Notes: generated by a model from the sequence alone, not told the origin. A stretch of 64,000 nucleotides of DNA from G965267335 sp965267335 (GCA_965267335.1 OZ253953.1:806001-870000), one strand, 5' to 3'; numbered from the stretch's first letter, positions 18,053-30,500 are shown. Translations and numbers: made by a program.

Positions 18053-19451
18053 TTTTTTCCTGTTCTCCTCTGAGCTGAGAGAGTGCCAGGACGATGAATA
18101 TCAGACTGAAGTTTAGTCCCAGTTGCGTTTCCAAAGTACCTTCAAACAAAAATGATATGCTTACAATTGCATAATGTATAGTCAGCATTGGTTCCCGGAT
18201 GTAGTTTTTTTTGTGAAGAAGCGGGTAGTAAAAGGTGGCTAGAAAAATGAGTAGGCCTACAATACCAAATGCCGTTAGATAACGGATGTACTGATTATGC
18301 GGCATAATATGATTAAAAATTTGCCAGTAACGTGCGGTATACTCTTTTTTAACTTCTCTTTTTAAGTTACCGATCCCTGTTCCAAAAAGTGGTTTCTCTT
18401 TCCAAAGGTGATACCCAACTTTGTAGGAAAAGATGCGAGCACTCAACGGATAATAATTGGCACTGACTACCATGTCGGCTTTTTTAAAGTCGGTTAAGGT
18501 AACTTCTACTTTATTTCTAATCGTAGGGAAAATATAATAGGACCCCAATGTAACTCCTGCAAGCCCAACAATAACCAGCAATGAGTAGATGATTTTTTTA
18601 CCTCGGATAATATAATAGAACACCAGGCAACCTATCAGTGCGTATAGAACGAAGAGTCCACTTCGTACAGAAGCCAGATGGAGGAATCCGACAAAGAAGA
18701 GCATAAGCGATAAATGGAGATATTTTTCCCATTTGCCAATTACGAAATACCCTTTACGAAATAAATAGAAACTTGAAAAAGCACCCATTGCCATCATAAG
18801 GCTAAAGCGAACGTGGTTTACAGGCACCGGAAAGGGTTTGGATCTACTCATGGCTTCGTTGACTGCTTCCATGTCCGAAAGATACATTAGGATTGAATTT
18901 ATACCAGCGATAAAGAGTAGGATCGTATAGAAATATAGAGCACCTCTAAATTGACCTTTAGTTATTCCAGGCAATGCTGCGTAGCAGAAAGGTATAGCGA
19001 ATATGGCACTTTTGACTTCGATATTTTTCCAGTACTCATCATAGTTTCCATAGTCCGTCTGAAAATAACTTAACAGGTGTACCAGAATGATGGCACTCAG
19101 AAAGGCAAATTCTCGTTTCCGTAAAAAAACCAAAAAGTTATGTATCAATCCACGACCAATAATCGCTTTTAGAATGAGATATGGCACACCTATCCAACCA
19201 CCATATTTTTTAAATTCTGACTTCCAGTCCTTTTCAAAGTCAATCGCAGATACGAGAAACAGTCCTAATATTGCAATGCTTGGTAGTGCTCTGAAGAAGT
19301 TGGAAGTAAACAATCCAGCGAGTATCAATAGACTAAAAAAGAAGGTCAAATCTCTTTTTGTGATTTCGATATTGCGGTCTAAAATACCTGATTTTGTAGC
19401 CACCAGATTATCTATTGATGTTGCGCAAATATAACTAAATGTTATCCGCAC
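18042..19451 (-). CDS. O-antigen ligase / Wzy_C family membrane protein
   Basis: This protein of about 453-469 residues has ten or more hydrophobic helices. The Wzy_C-type periplasmic loop is visible near residues 330-400, with PLFGTGIGNLKREVKKEY followed by IMPHNQYIRYLTAFG. Such proteins ligate or polymerise surface polysaccharide at the periplasmic face. GTG at 19451 gives the longest form. GTG at 19403 (VATKSGILD) also gives a plausible start before the first helix. It is divergent from murF/alr with a short gap and stands outside any polysaccharide cluster in this window. Confidence 0.82.
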   Translation of the reverse strand: MRITFSYICATSIDNLVATKSGILDRNIEITKRDLTFFFSLLILAGLFTSNFFRALPSIAILGLFLVSAIDFEKDWKSEFKKYGGWIGVPYLILKAIIGRGLIHNFLVFLRKREFAFLSAIILVHLLSYFQTDYGNYDEYWKNIEVKSAIFAIPFCYAALPGITKGQFRGALYFYTILLFIAGINSILMYLSDMEAVNEAMSRSKPFPVPVNHVRFSLMMAMGAFSSFYLFRKGYFVIGKWEKYLHLSLMLFFVGFLHLASVRSGLFVLYALIGCLVFYYIIRGKKIIYSLLVIVGLAGVTLGSYYIFPTIRNKVEVTLTDFKKADMVVSANYYPLSARIFSYKVGYHLWKEKPLFGTGIGNLKREVKKEYTARYWQIFNHIMPHNQYIRYLTAFGIVGLLIFLATFYYPLLHKKNYIREPMLTIHYAIVSISFLFEGTLETQLGLNFSLIFIVLALSQLRGEQEKISS

Positions 19452-19487
19452 GATAGATATAACGCTTAATTTCTTAATTTGGGCATA

Positions 19488-21926
19488 ATGAATTTTTCAC
19501 AGATACAGGAAATAGTATCAGGAGAAATGCTCTGCAAAGGGCAAAGTACTACGATTGCTGATTTAGCGATTGATAGCAGGAAAACATTCCAATACTCTTC
19601 AGCTTTGTACATTGCAATTAAGGGTGAGAGAAATAACGGACATGATTTTATTATTGAGCTATATAAAAAAGGAGTTCGGTCATTTATAGTCGAGGAGAAC
19701 ATTGATGTCACCCAGATTCAGGATTCCAATGTCCTGAAGGTAGAAAGTTCAATACAGGCTTTGCAACAAATTGCCAAAGCACACCGGCATCAACTCAGTT
19801 GCAAAATTATAGGGATTACGGGGAGCAATGGCAAGACAATTGTGAAGGAGTGGCTTAAGAATTTATTATCAGATTTTTCCCTGGTTGTCGCCTCTCCGGG
19901 AAGTTACAACTCGCAAGTAGGTGTTCCATTATCTATATGGAATATCAGGTCCCATCATAAATATGCTATTCTGGAAGCAGGAATTTCTCGGCCTGATGAA
20001 ATGGAAAAACTTCAGGTTATGATTAATCCCGACATTGGTGTCTTTACTAATATTGGTGATGCTCATAGCAAAGGATTTAGTAGTAAGGAACAAAAGCTCC
20101 AGGAAAAGGCGGTTTTATTCAAGGATTGTAAGCAAATTGTTTGTGAGCATGACAGTGAAGGGTTTCATGGGTTATTGGAATTATATGGCCGTGAAAAGCT
20201 ATTTACCTGGGGTACATCTGAAAAAGCTGATATTAGGCTTTCCCAAAAAGGTACTTACCTAACATTAGAATACGGAGAGAAAGAGTATGGAGTAGATCTT
20301 CCATTCAGCAACCAGAGCTCCGTGCAGAATCTATTACATTGTCTCAGCGTTTTGATTTTAGAAGGGTATGATGTCTCCGAGTGCAATGAGAAGGTGAAGC
20401 AATTGGTCACCCTTCCGATGCGTCTTCAGATCAAAAAGGGGATTAATGGTTGCGATATCATCGATGATACCTACAATTTTGATCTGGAAGGGTTAAGAAA
20501 TTCATTAGACTTCCTCGATCAGAACCATAACCGCTCTAAGAAGACTGTCATCCTTTCCGAGCTTGAGGATACCGGTTTTACTTCATCTCAAATCAGCGAA
20601 GTCTTGAAGCAACAACTGGCAGGAAGAGATATTAGCCGGTTGCTATATATAGGGCAGAATGGAATTGATTTCAGTCAGATAAATATACCGAGTTTTGAGA
20701 TTTACAAAAATGTTGATACCTATCTCAGTCAGTTCAATGAGGCTGATTATCATGATGAAACCATTTTAATTAAAGGGGCAAGGAAGGCACACCTTGAAAA
20801 GATCACTGGCAAACTTGAGGAACAAATTCATGGCACAAAGTTAGAGATTGACCTCGAGGCTCTCCTCAACAATTTTAATCAATATCGTGCACGACTGTCA
20901 TCTGCTACAAAGTGGATGGTGATGGTAAAAGCATTCGCATATGGAAGTGGGAGTGCAGAGGTGGCTCGATTACTTGAATACAATCGGGTTGACTATCTGT
21001 CTGTGGCCTATACAGATGAAGGCGTAGAGCTTCGAAGACAAGGGATTGCTACACCAATTATGGTACTGAATGCGGATTCCAGTACATTTGATTCATTACT
21101 GCGATATAATCTTGAACCGGAAATATACTCTGTAGAGCAATTAGAAGATTTCGTTGCATACCTCAAATCTAAAGGAGCTAAATCTAATGTGCACATTAAG
21201 CTGGACACGGGAATGCATCGGTTGGGCTTTTCAAAGGATGAAGTAGAGGATTTGGCTGTGGGCCTAGAATCAGCGGGAGATTATATAATTGTAAAAACGG
21301 TGTTCTCGCATTTAGCAGCAGCAGATGATCCCAACGAAGATGAGTTCACGAAGGGGCAAATAGCCACTTTTATGAAAAATTGCAAGGTTCTAAACAACCA
21401 TGGAATTAACGGCTTTGATCGCCACATTTTGAATTCGGCTGGTATCGCGAGATTTCCCGAAGCCCAGTTCGAAATGGTAAGATTAGGTATAGGATTATAC
21501 GGAATTGGTATTGATGTTGAGTTTCAAAAGAGTCTGTCAACAGTGAACAGGTTATTCACTACGGTTTCTCAGGTTCGCAAAATTCCCAAAGGGGAAACAA
21601 TTGGATACGGACGCAAAGGAGTGGCTAAAGAGAATATGAAGATAGCCACGATTGCCATTGGTTATGCCGATGGTTTCTCGAGAGCCTTTAGCAATGGAGA
21701 AGGAGAGGTGTACATAAAAGGAAAGCGAGTGCCGGTAATTGGAAATGTTTGTATGGACATGACTATGATAGATGTGACGGATATGGATGTTCACCCAGGT
21801 GATCAGGTTGAAATTTTTGGCGACCATATCACTATTCAGGAGCTGGCTGCTAAGATGAATACAATTCCCTATGAAATATTGACCAGTGTCAGCCAGAGAG
21901 TAAAACGAGTCTTTTTCTCAGCCTAG
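19488..21926 (+). CDS. murF/alr: Bifunctional MurF / alanine racemase
   Basis: This 812-residue fusion joins two steps of peptidoglycan precursor synthesis. Residues 1 to about 450 are a MurF-like UDP-MurNAc-tripeptide:D-Ala-D-Ala ligase with the P-loop GITGSNGKT at 109-117 and an LEAGISRPDEM segment. From about 455 comes alanine racemase, with the PLP lysine in MVKAFAYGSG near 480, the second-site IGYGRKGVA segment and CMDMTMIDVT near the end. ATG at 19488 is preferred over a TTG three codons earlier. Such fusions are common in Bacteroidetes. Both halves appear to keep their key motifs. Confidence 0.94.
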   Translation: MNFSQIQEIVSGEMLCKGQSTTIADLAIDSRKTFQYSSALYIAIKGERNNGHDFIIELYKKGVRSFIVEENIDVTQIQDSNVLKVESSIQALQQIAKAHRHQLSCKIIGITGSNGKTIVKEWLKNLLSDFSLVVASPGSYNSQVGVPLSIWNIRSHHKYAILEAGISRPDEMEKLQVMINPDIGVFTNIGDAHSKGFSSKEQKLQEKAVLFKDCKQIVCEHDSEGFHGLLELYGREKLFTWGTSEKADIRLSQKGTYLTLEYGEKEYGVDLPFSNQSSVQNLLHCLSVLILEGYDVSECNEKVKQLVTLPMRLQIKKGINGCDIIDDTYNFDLEGLRNSLDFLDQNHNRSKKTVILSELEDTGFTSSQISEVLKQQLAGRDISRLLYIGQNGIDFSQINIPSFEIYKNVDTYLSQFNEADYHDETILIKGARKAHLEKITGKLEEQIHGTKLEIDLEALLNNFNQYRARLSSATKWMVMVKAFAYGSGSAEVARLLEYNRVDYLSVAYTDEGVELRRQGIATPIMVLNADSSTFDSLLRYNLEPEIYSVEQLEDFVAYLKSKGAKSNVHIKLDTGMHRLGFSKDEVEDLAVGLESAGDYIIVKTVFSHLAAADDPNEDEFTKGQIATFMKNCKVLNNHGINGFDRHILNSAGIARFPEAQFEMVRLGIGLYGIGIDVEFQKSLSTVNRLFTTVSQVRKIPKGETIGYGRKGVAKENMKIATIAIGYADGFSRAFSNGEGEVYIKGKRVPVIGNVCMDMTMIDVTDMDVHPGDQVEIFGDHITIQELAAKMNTIPYEILTSVSQRVKRVFFSA

Positions 21927-21938
21927 AACCTTTTATAT

Positions 21939-21969
21939 TTTGCTTTTTCCCGACTTCGTAGTACCTTGC
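21939..21969 (+). promoter_or_regulatory. Promoter of feoAB
   Basis: TTTG at 21939-21942 and TACCTTGC at 21962-21969 are separated by 19 bp, close to the Bacteroidetes consensus. Transcription would start near 21976. That supports the feoA start at 22013 rather than the TTG at 21971. Confidence 0.5.
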
Positions 21970-22012
21970 GTTGTTTAAAATCATTCTAAATAATCTGAGT
22001 TTTAATATCAAA

Positions 22013-22231
22013 TTGAAGACTCTAGCTGATCTACTGCCGGGACAAAGAGGTGTTGTTGCTGAACTCACGGATCATGACCTTTCACTCAAGTTGATGGACA
22101 TGGGTTGTATACCCGGAAGTGAAATTGAAATGTGCGGAAAAGCACCTTTTGGAGGTCCGGTAAATGTGTGTGTGTGTGGCTATAATTTATCTCTTCGCAA
22201 GGAAGAGGCAGCCTCAATTGTTCTGAAGTAG
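22013..22231 (+). CDS. feoA: FeoA family protein
   Basis: This is a small SH3-like cytosolic protein that works with FeoB in ferrous iron uptake. The core matches FeoA: LADLLPGQRGVVAEL, then LSLKLMDMGCIPGSEIEM, then APFGGPVNVCVCGYNLSLRKEEA. A TTG at 21971 gives 86 residues, but TTG at 22013 (72 residues) fits the usual family length and the predicted promoter. The stop is followed by a single base before the feoB ATG, so the two are coupled. Confidence 0.9.
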   Translation: MKTLADLLPGQRGVVAELTDHDLSLKLMDMGCIPGSEIEMCGKAPFGGPVNVCVCGYNLSLRKEEAASIVLK

Positions 22232-22232
22232 T

Positions 22233-24353
22233 ATGGCTAAAACCCCCGAACTCAGAGTCGCACTAATTGGAAATCCTAATGCAGGAAAAACCTCCCTCTT
22301 CAATAATCTAACAGGACTTAATCAAAAAGTAGGAAATTTCCCTGGTGTCACCGTAGAGCGTAAAACGGGTTTATGTAAGCTTGATGATGGCACTATAGCT
22401 GAAATCATTGATTTACCTGGCACATACAGCATTAACCCGAAATCTCTGGATGAGCACGTTGTTTTTGAAGAGCTTGTCAACATAAAGGAGGAACTTGATC
22501 CGGATAAGATCATTGTTATCGTAGACGAAACGAATCTGAAACGAAATTTGCTACTTTTTACCCAGATCAAGGATTTGGGCGTGCCGGTAATATTGGCGCT
22601 GAACATGGTTGAGTTAGCCAGAAAAACCGGGATTAATGTAGATAGAAAAAAGATGGAGGCAGAGACCGGAGTTCCGGTTGTTGAGATTAATGCACGACTG
22701 GGAACGGGTCTTGAGGAGCTTAAAAGAATAATGGCAACCAAGCCGGTTACTACATTCCGGAGTATATATAAGCCCAGAAAATATTATCCGGATCTTATCC
22801 ACGAGATAAAAGGATATCTTGAAATTACCAATAGCTACAAGGCCTATCAGATTGCCTTGCATGCCGATGAGGTATCCTACCTGACGGATAAGCAAAGAAG
22901 TAAAATCAAATCACTATGCGAGCAGTATGATTTTAATCCGGTTGCCGTTCAAACTGCTGAAACCATAGAGCGGTATCGATACATAGATCAGTTGCTTGAT
23001 AAGTCCGTAGTTGGATCAAACGAAAATTTTCAGACGTCCAGTACCCGCGCAGATAAAATACTGACCCATAAGATATGGGGAATGGTTATTTTTCTCGGAA
23101 TCTTATTCATCATATTCCAATCTGTATTTTCCTGGGCTATCTATCCCATGGAGTGGATTGATGCCGGCTTCGCTGAGCTGTCAACATTTGTTCATAGTTC
23201 CATGGGTGAGGGCGCTTTTGCAAAACTCCTTGCCGATGGCTTGATACCAGGCATTGCCGGGGTAGTCATTTTTGTGCCTCAGATTGCATTGCTGTTTGGT
23301 CTGATTGCCATATTGGAAGAATCGGGCTATATGGCTAGAGTGATGTATATCATGGACAAGTTGATGCACAAGCTCGGTATGAGCGGAAGGAGTGTAGTTC
23401 CATTAGTATCCGCGGTGGCATGTGCTGTGCCAGCTATAATGGCGACAAGGTCTATCGGGAATTGGAAGGAGAGGATGATTACTATTTTTGTCACTCCCCT
23501 AATGAGCTGTTCGGCTCGTCTTCCTGTATATATCATACTGATTTCCTTGGTTGTACCTAATAAAAGTGTCTGGGGTTTCTTTAGTCTCCAGGGCCTGGCT
23601 TTGATGGGTATGTATCTTCTTGGGTTTGTAGCGACCCTTTTGTCAGCTTTAGTGATGAAACTTATCCTGAAGAGTAAGGAGAGAAACTACTTTGTTCTTG
23701 AGTTGCCGGAGTACAGAACCCCTAGGTGGAGAAATGTAGGGAGAGACATTTGGCGCAAAACCAGAGAGTTTGTTTATGAAGCCGGAAAGGTAATCGTATT
23801 AATCTCTATTATTTTGTGGTATCTGGCTTCCCACGGACCCGGAGATAGTATCCAACAAGCTCGCATTGATACACTTGCGGAATATGGTTATGCTGATGGA
23901 GATACGGTAATATCAGAGGAAGTAAAGGCAATCATATCTTCAAGACAGCTGGAAGTATCTTATGCAGGACGGTTTGGAAAATTTATAGAGCCCGTTATAA
24001 AGCCTTTGGGATATGATTGGAAAATAGGGGTAGCATTGATCAGTTCATTTGCTGCTCGTGAAGTGTTTGTCGGGACCATGTCAACCTTGTACAGTATAGA
24101 ATCATCAGGTGATGAAAGCTCCTTGATTAAGCGAATGAAGACCGAACTTAATCCCGAAACGGGAGAGGCAATGTTTACAGTACCAGTGGCCATGTCACTT
24201 TTGGTCTTTTATGCTTTCGCGATGCAGTGCATGAGCACATTTGCGGTGGTTTATCGGGAAACCAAAAGCCTTAAATGGCCGATGCTTCAACTGATTTATA
24301 TGACTTTATTGGCTTATTTTTGTAGTTTTTTGACCTTTCAGCTGTTTTCGTAG
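22233..24353 (+). CDS. feoB: Ferrous iron transport protein B
   Basis: This 706-residue protein joins a cytosolic GTPase domain to a membrane permease for Fe(II). G1 is GNPNAGKT (residues 13-20), G2/G3 include NFPGVTVE and IDLPGTYS, and NMVE near 125 matches the G4 position. The FeoB C-terminal region follows with gate motifs LMHKLGMSGRSVVPLVSAVACAVPA (in two parts around 375-400) and TPLMSCSARLPVY near 422. It is complete. The promoter before feoA probably drives both genes; Fur-type control is expected but no site is claimed. Confidence 0.96.
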   Translation: MAKTPELRVALIGNPNAGKTSLFNNLTGLNQKVGNFPGVTVERKTGLCKLDDGTIAEIIDLPGTYSINPKSLDEHVVFEELVNIKEELDPDKIIVIVDETNLKRNLLLFTQIKDLGVPVILALNMVELARKTGINVDRKKMEAETGVPVVEINARLGTGLEELKRIMATKPVTTFRSIYKPRKYYPDLIHEIKGYLEITNSYKAYQIALHADEVSYLTDKQRSKIKSLCEQYDFNPVAVQTAETIERYRYIDQLLDKSVVGSNENFQTSSTRADKILTHKIWGMVIFLGILFIIFQSVFSWAIYPMEWIDAGFAELSTFVHSSMGEGAFAKLLADGLIPGIAGVVIFVPQIALLFGLIAILEESGYMARVMYIMDKLMHKLGMSGRSVVPLVSAVACAVPAIMATRSIGNWKERMITIFVTPLMSCSARLPVYIILISLVVPNKSVWGFFSLQGLALMGMYLLGFVATLLSALVMKLILKSKERNYFVLELPEYRTPRWRNVGRDIWRKTREFVYEAGKVIVLISIILWYLASHGPGDSIQQARIDTLAEYGYADGDTVISEEVKAIISSRQLEVSYAGRFGKFIEPVIKPLGYDWKIGVALISSFAAREVFVGTMSTLYSIESSGDESSLIKRMKTELNPETGEAMFTVPVAMSLLVFYAFAMQCMSTFAVVYRETKSLKWPMLQLIYMTLLAYFCSFLTFQLFS

Positions 24354-24483
24354 GTGTTTTTTAAGAGCCTGATTTGTAAAATGGGGTGAGATTTTATATC
24401 TCAATTCAAGGCTGCTTTTCAATTTTTTTATTAATTTTAAAGGCTGTCCTGTTTACCTTTTATGATTACAGGATATTAAGGAA

Positions 24484-24520
24484 CGAGGCTACCAACCTCG
24501 ATTTACTTTACCAAAGTAAA
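24484..24520 (+). other. Two adjacent hairpins in the 5' leader of the giant T9SS gene
   Basis: CGAGG/CCTCG (24484-24488 and 24496-24500) and TTTACTTT/AAAGTAAA (24502-24509 and 24513-24520) form two stems back to back, 78 bp before the start codon. They lie in the 244-bp spacer after feoB and may be leader structure or an operator. No terminator T-run follows. Confidence 0.45.
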
Positions 24521-24597
24521 ACTTAGACAGATATTAATTTAACAATTGGACTGGCCCATGGCCATGTTTTATTGTTGTAACCTTACCAATTAGAGAT

Positions 24598-27500
24598 ATG
24601 CAGAAAGACAGACTCTTTGCTGTAGCGAAGCGCGTAATTTTCGCTCTCAGCCTTGCCGTGTTAACTATCCCAGAGGTAGTTGCTCAAAAAGACCTCGTAA
24701 TTTCAGGAGGCAACTCAGTTTCAAGTTATGTGTGTGCCAATAGAAGGGCCTATGTATGGGGGAACAACCAGTCGGGCACCAATTATGGACTATTAGGCAC
24801 CGGTGATATGGCCAGTAGCTTTATAGATACACCTACACTAGTAAATTTACCAGGAGGAATTGATGTACAACAGATTAACTCGGGATCCGGGTCTCACTTT
24901 GTTGTATTGGATTGTAATACCAGTGTTTGGTCGTGGGGGAATAATAGCTTTGGACAGACAGGAACTGGAGCCGCTTCTGGTTGTAACGGAGTACCTGTTA
25001 CTACTCCTACTCAGGTTCTAGCTGGAGTCATGGCCGGAACCGCTTGGGATGATGGTACTGGACATCTTACTGGTGTTGACGTAGTTTATGCTGGTAATAA
25101 TAATAGTTTTGCGATCTTGAATGATGGAAGATTAGTTTCATGGGGAGGTAATTCCAATGGATGTGCACCGCCTTATGATAACGCGAATGGGCAGTTGGGA
25201 GATGGATCAGGGACTTATTCGGATCAATATTCCCCTGTACTAGTTGTAGACGGATCAGGGACTCCATTGACTGGTGTTATACAAGTATTCGCTGGTGACA
25301 ATGTGGCATATGCACTAGTAGATACGGATGGAGATGGTATTGGAACAGTATACTCTTGGGGAAATGGACTCAACGGGACACTAGGCAGAAATGCGGCAGG
25401 AACTGGTAATCCAAATAATGGCACCGCAATAGTTGACGATCGAGCCCGACCCGTCTATTACGGTGATCAAACAATAATGGATAATATTACAGCTATATCA
25501 TCCGGTGACGTATTTGGTATGGCCCTTGATGTAGATGGATATGTGTGGACCTGGGGTAACGGAGGCTGGAATAGTGCAACAGGTCATAATGATCAAATGA
25601 GCGACTCGGAGCCAGGTAGAGTTATTGCTGGTAGCACAGTGGGTGCAAGTAATGATGGAACATATTTGTTGGCTTCAGCAATTGGAGGAGGCCAAGGCTA
25701 CGGGATGGCAGTGACAATTGATGGTAAACCGGTTTCATGGGGAGGAAATTCTTGTGCGGATGGAGGTTTGCGTGGAGATGGTACAACAGGTCCTCCTGCT
25801 TTTGGAGCAGGTCCCAGCTACATTACTTACGGTGGCGGTTTGGTACACGATAATGTTACATTGATAAATAGAGGAGATCACTGGGGATTCTATGGAACCG
25901 CGGACAATGATTTCTATGCTTGGGGCTGTAACCAATTTGGACAGTTAGGAATCGGAGGAACAACTGATCAATTAGAGGCAACACAAATTAGCCCACCAAC
26001 AGGATGTACCTTCAGGGATCCTGCGCCATTCGTAAATCTAACACCTGGAAATACCAGCGTGTGTAGTAATACATGGGCCGGTACTATGCTGGATGCTGGA
26101 TTTACAGCACCTGCTGGCCTTGAAAGCGTTTATGAAATTAGATGGTATGAGGACGGAGTGTTGCAAACAACAACTGATGCCTCTACAACAACATTCCTGG
26201 CAACCAATGTAGCAACGTATACCGTTGAAATTGAATATATCGGTACCAACGCAGGTTGTCAGACATATGATATTGAAACGGAGTCCATGACTTTCATTGA
26301 GCCAGCTGCTCCGTTTTCTGACCCCGGAACAAATGAATACTGTGGAACAACTGTGACAACCGCAAATGTTACCGGTACGGGTACATTCGAGTGGTACGCA
26401 GCTTCCACGGGTGGATCACTACTAGCTACTAGCACCAATGGAGGAAATATAGATACGCCTATTCCATTGGCTTCTTTGAATCAATTAAGCCCAACTCAAT
26501 ACGAAGTTTGGGTTGAGGATGTTTCTTCTTTTACAACTTCTGTTGGTCCAACAACTACTCAAAGTGGATGGGGGCGTGATGGAGCAAATGCTGTTTCGCA
26601 GAATTCATGGATAGAATTTACTACTACTCAAGCAATGACGATTGACTTCGTTGACGTATATGCATATAATGCATGGAACGGTAGTTTCACCATTGATGTA
26701 GAGCTTCAGGATAATACAGGGGCATTTATAGATGGTGTAACCACTGCTCCTTTAACGGGAACGACAAATACAACTCAGCACACTGTGGCTCTAGGGTTAA
26801 GCGTGCCAGGTGCAGGAACCTATCGACTAGCATATGTTGGTGGTGCAGGGCAACTACACTATGACGGTAATTCACATAATACAGGAAACTGGCCATATGC
26901 TGATCCTTTTGGAGTAATCAATTTGACTAACAACTATGATGGAGGTTCAATAAAAAATGACAACTATAGTTACTTCTATAACTGGCAGGTAACAACAGGT
27001 ACAGTTTATCCTTGCGGTAGACTTCAGGTTCTTTTGAACGAAAATTGCCCTCCTTGTGCTCCTCCGACTGCCCTTTCAGTAGATCAAGCAGATCCGACAG
27101 AGCTTTGTGATGGGGATAACCAAACACTTTCAGGAACTTACACTTTAGCTACTCCAACTGATCAGTACTACTATACTTGGTTGCAAGATGGAGCTGTTGT
27201 ATCCGGGCCAAGCACAACCTATTCCGATTATACTATTACAGGAGCCGGAGCAGCGGATGCAGGTACGTATACATTAAGGATAGAGGACGGAAATAATTCA
27301 AATGCCGCATGTTATTTAGAGGATGCAATTGATGTCGATGTATTTGATTATCCGGATGTATCAGTGACAGATCCTGCCGATGAGTGTACTCCTAACACGG
27401 TAAGTATCACGGGTTCTTGGACAGATGCTAATGCTACCGGAGGTACTGTGTCCTATCATACAGGTTTACCTCTAGATGGAACAACCCAGGTTCCTACACC

Positions 27501-30500
27501 GGGGGCAATAACTACTAGTGGACCATACTATGTGCTTATAGACAATAATAACTGCCGGGATTCAGCAGTAGTAAATGTAACTATTAACACAACCCCAGAT
27601 CTTAATGTTACCGATCCGGCAGACGAGTGCGAGCCTAATACGGTAGACATTACAGGAACCTGGACGGATAACAATGGAACTACACCTACTGTGACTTATC
27701 ATAGTGCAACTCCACCAACAGTTGCCAATGAGGTTCCAGATGAAACAGCAATTAATATGTCGGGAACATACTATCTATTAGCGGATAACGCAGGTTGTAC
27801 CGATGAAGCTTCGATTACTGTAACCATTGACCCGGCCACTTCCATTACCACCAACCCAAGTAGCCAAACGGTTTGTGATGGTGATAATGTTACTTTCACT
27901 GTTGCGGCAACGGGATCAGGAACTTTAACCTACCAGTGGTATAAAGATGCGGCATTATTGACCGGAGAAACAGCATCAACCTTATCATTGACTGCAGTAA
28001 CTTCTACGGATGCTGGAAATTACTCAGTTGAGGTGACTGGAGCTTGCGGAACTGTTACAAGTTCAACAGCAACATTAACGGTTAATGATCCTACCGTAAT
28101 TACGACCCAGCCTACGGACTTCTCTACTTGTGCAGGAAGTAATGCCAGCTTCAGCGTTGTTGCTACTGGAACAGGAACATTAACCTATCAATGGTATAAG
28201 GATGGTGTTATCATGGGTGGGGAAACCGGATCTACTTTGTCGTTAACAGCCGTTTCAGCAGCAGATGAAGCTGACTACAGTGTAGAAGTGACTGGTACTT
28301 GTGGTACAGTAACTAGTGTAGATGCTGCATTAACCATTACTGCCAATGAATCACCAACGGTATCATTGACAACAGGTGATCCAACCACGCTTTGTGAGGG
28401 AGGAACCGTATCATTCACGGCCAATCCATCAGGAGGAACACCTGATATGTATACCTTCTATGATGCTAGTGGTCCTACAGTATTACAAGGTCCTAGCGCA
28501 ACAGCCACTTATACTACGGCAGCTCTTACAGCTGATATGGATGTGTATGTTGAAATGACCTGGACATCGCTATGTCCTGCCGCTGGGGCACCAAACCCAG
28601 CAGTGTCGAATACTATTAGCCTTACGGTAGATCCATTACCGGATGCTGCGAATATTGTTGAGACAGACTTTAATACCTGTACCAACGCAGCAAGTTTGAC
28701 TAATGATCCTGTTACGACTGGAAATATCAACTGGTCAGCGCCATCTGGTTCCGTAGCACCAACAAGTGCTACAACAGCGGATGTAACGGGTCTTCCTGTT
28801 GGAGCAACTACTATAACATTAACGGTGAGCTCACCGTTGGGCCTTTGTCCGGATAATACGGATGATGTAACTATAACAGTATTAGGTACGCTTACAGCAC
28901 CGGATGCCGGTGAAAATGATACAATCTGTGAGACAGATGCAGATCCTCTATTAGTTGGTAATGCTCCTGGTGGTGGTGAGACCGGAACATGGGGTGCCAT
29001 CGCTCCTGCAAGTATTACACCTGCAGGTCAAACAAGTAACTTACAATTAGGTGAGAACATATTCTACTATACAATGGACAATGGTAGTTGTGATGCCAGC
29101 GATACCGTAAGAGTCATCGTGGATGAGACACCAGGTAACATTGGTTTTACTGCGGATCCGATCACCACTTGTGACGTCAATGTACAGCTCACTGCTCAAG
29201 TACCGTCACCGGGAACAGGAACATGGTCGAATATCAGTGGCCCTGGTTCTCCGACTATTTCTGCGGCAGACTTAAACAACCCTACGGGTGTCATCAGTAA
29301 TCTTGATGATGGGATAACGACTGTTGACTGGACGGTAACAAATGGTCAATGTGCTGCAGCACCTATAACTTTGACTATCGATAAGCAAGGTAGCACTACA
29401 TCTGCTACTATCACATTGGATGGTGGTGCATTCACTAATCAGGACGTAACCTTCACCAGTCAAGATCTTTGTATTTCGGATGCTTATACCGTCACGGGAA
29501 GCTCTCCAAATGCTGGAGCTGGTGAAACTGCGAGTTGGACAATTGTATCTGGTACGAGTGTATCGATAAATCAAAATTCAACGGAGACACAAACGTTGAC
29601 CTTGAACAGTTCAGGAGCTACTGTTTTACAGTGGAGTATTAATAGTACGGTACCAGGTTGTTCGGCCAATACAGGAACAGTTACCTTGGATGTTGATGAT
29701 GCTCCTAGCGCCATTACGCCAGCATTGACGGACTTTACGGTTTGTGGTTCTTCAGGTACTATGGTTCCTTCCGGAGCTACAACACCAGCGACTGGAACAG
29801 GAACTTGGACGATCGGCTCAGGTACAATTTCAGGCTTTCCTTCAACGAATGCATCTCAAAGCTTTACAGGCTTAACTGGAAGTGCAACTATGGTTTGGAC
29901 GGTATCAACCGGAGGTGTTTGTCCTGACGTTAGCGATGATGTTATTGTTACGGCAACAACACCAGAAGATCCGGCTGTTACTCTGACAGCGTCAGATGAT
30001 CCAGCTTGTTTCGGCCAGACTAATGTTACTTTCTCGGCCGCTGCAACTGATGTAACATCTCCGACTTTTGACTTCTATGTGGGTGGTGTGCTTCAACAGA
30101 GTAGTACACTTTCGACATATTCGAGCAGTACAATCCTGGATGGACAAACAGTTGAAGTAATTGTAACGACAAATAGTACCTGCTATAATACTCAAACTGC
30201 AAGTGATCAAACATCTATTACTGTAGAGTTTGAACCAAGTCCGGTAATCGGAGATCCTGATTTCTCAATTTGTGAGGGGACAGCAACAAGTCTGACAGTG
30301 TTTACAAGTGGAGGTAATGTTCAGTGGTATCAATATACACCTGGTTCTGGTACAATCCCTACAGTAAATTCTACTACGTATCCGATTCTTGGTTTATCGC
30401 AAACAACTACATTCTTTGCCATTGAGGATAACGGTGTATGCCCGGCAGTAACTTCTGATTCGGTTACAATCAATGTAGACGAAATGCCTGTAGTCACGAT

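Noticed and set aside
22322..22741. A 139-codon minus-strand frame inside feoB
   Set aside because: Opposite the GTPase domain of feoB, whose motifs are intact; the antisense frame has no family signature.
28509..29000. A 163-codon minus-strand frame inside the giant T9SS gene
   Set aside because: It lies opposite repetitive Thr/Ser/Gly-rich coding sequence, shows no family pattern, and the plus-strand gene is clearly real.
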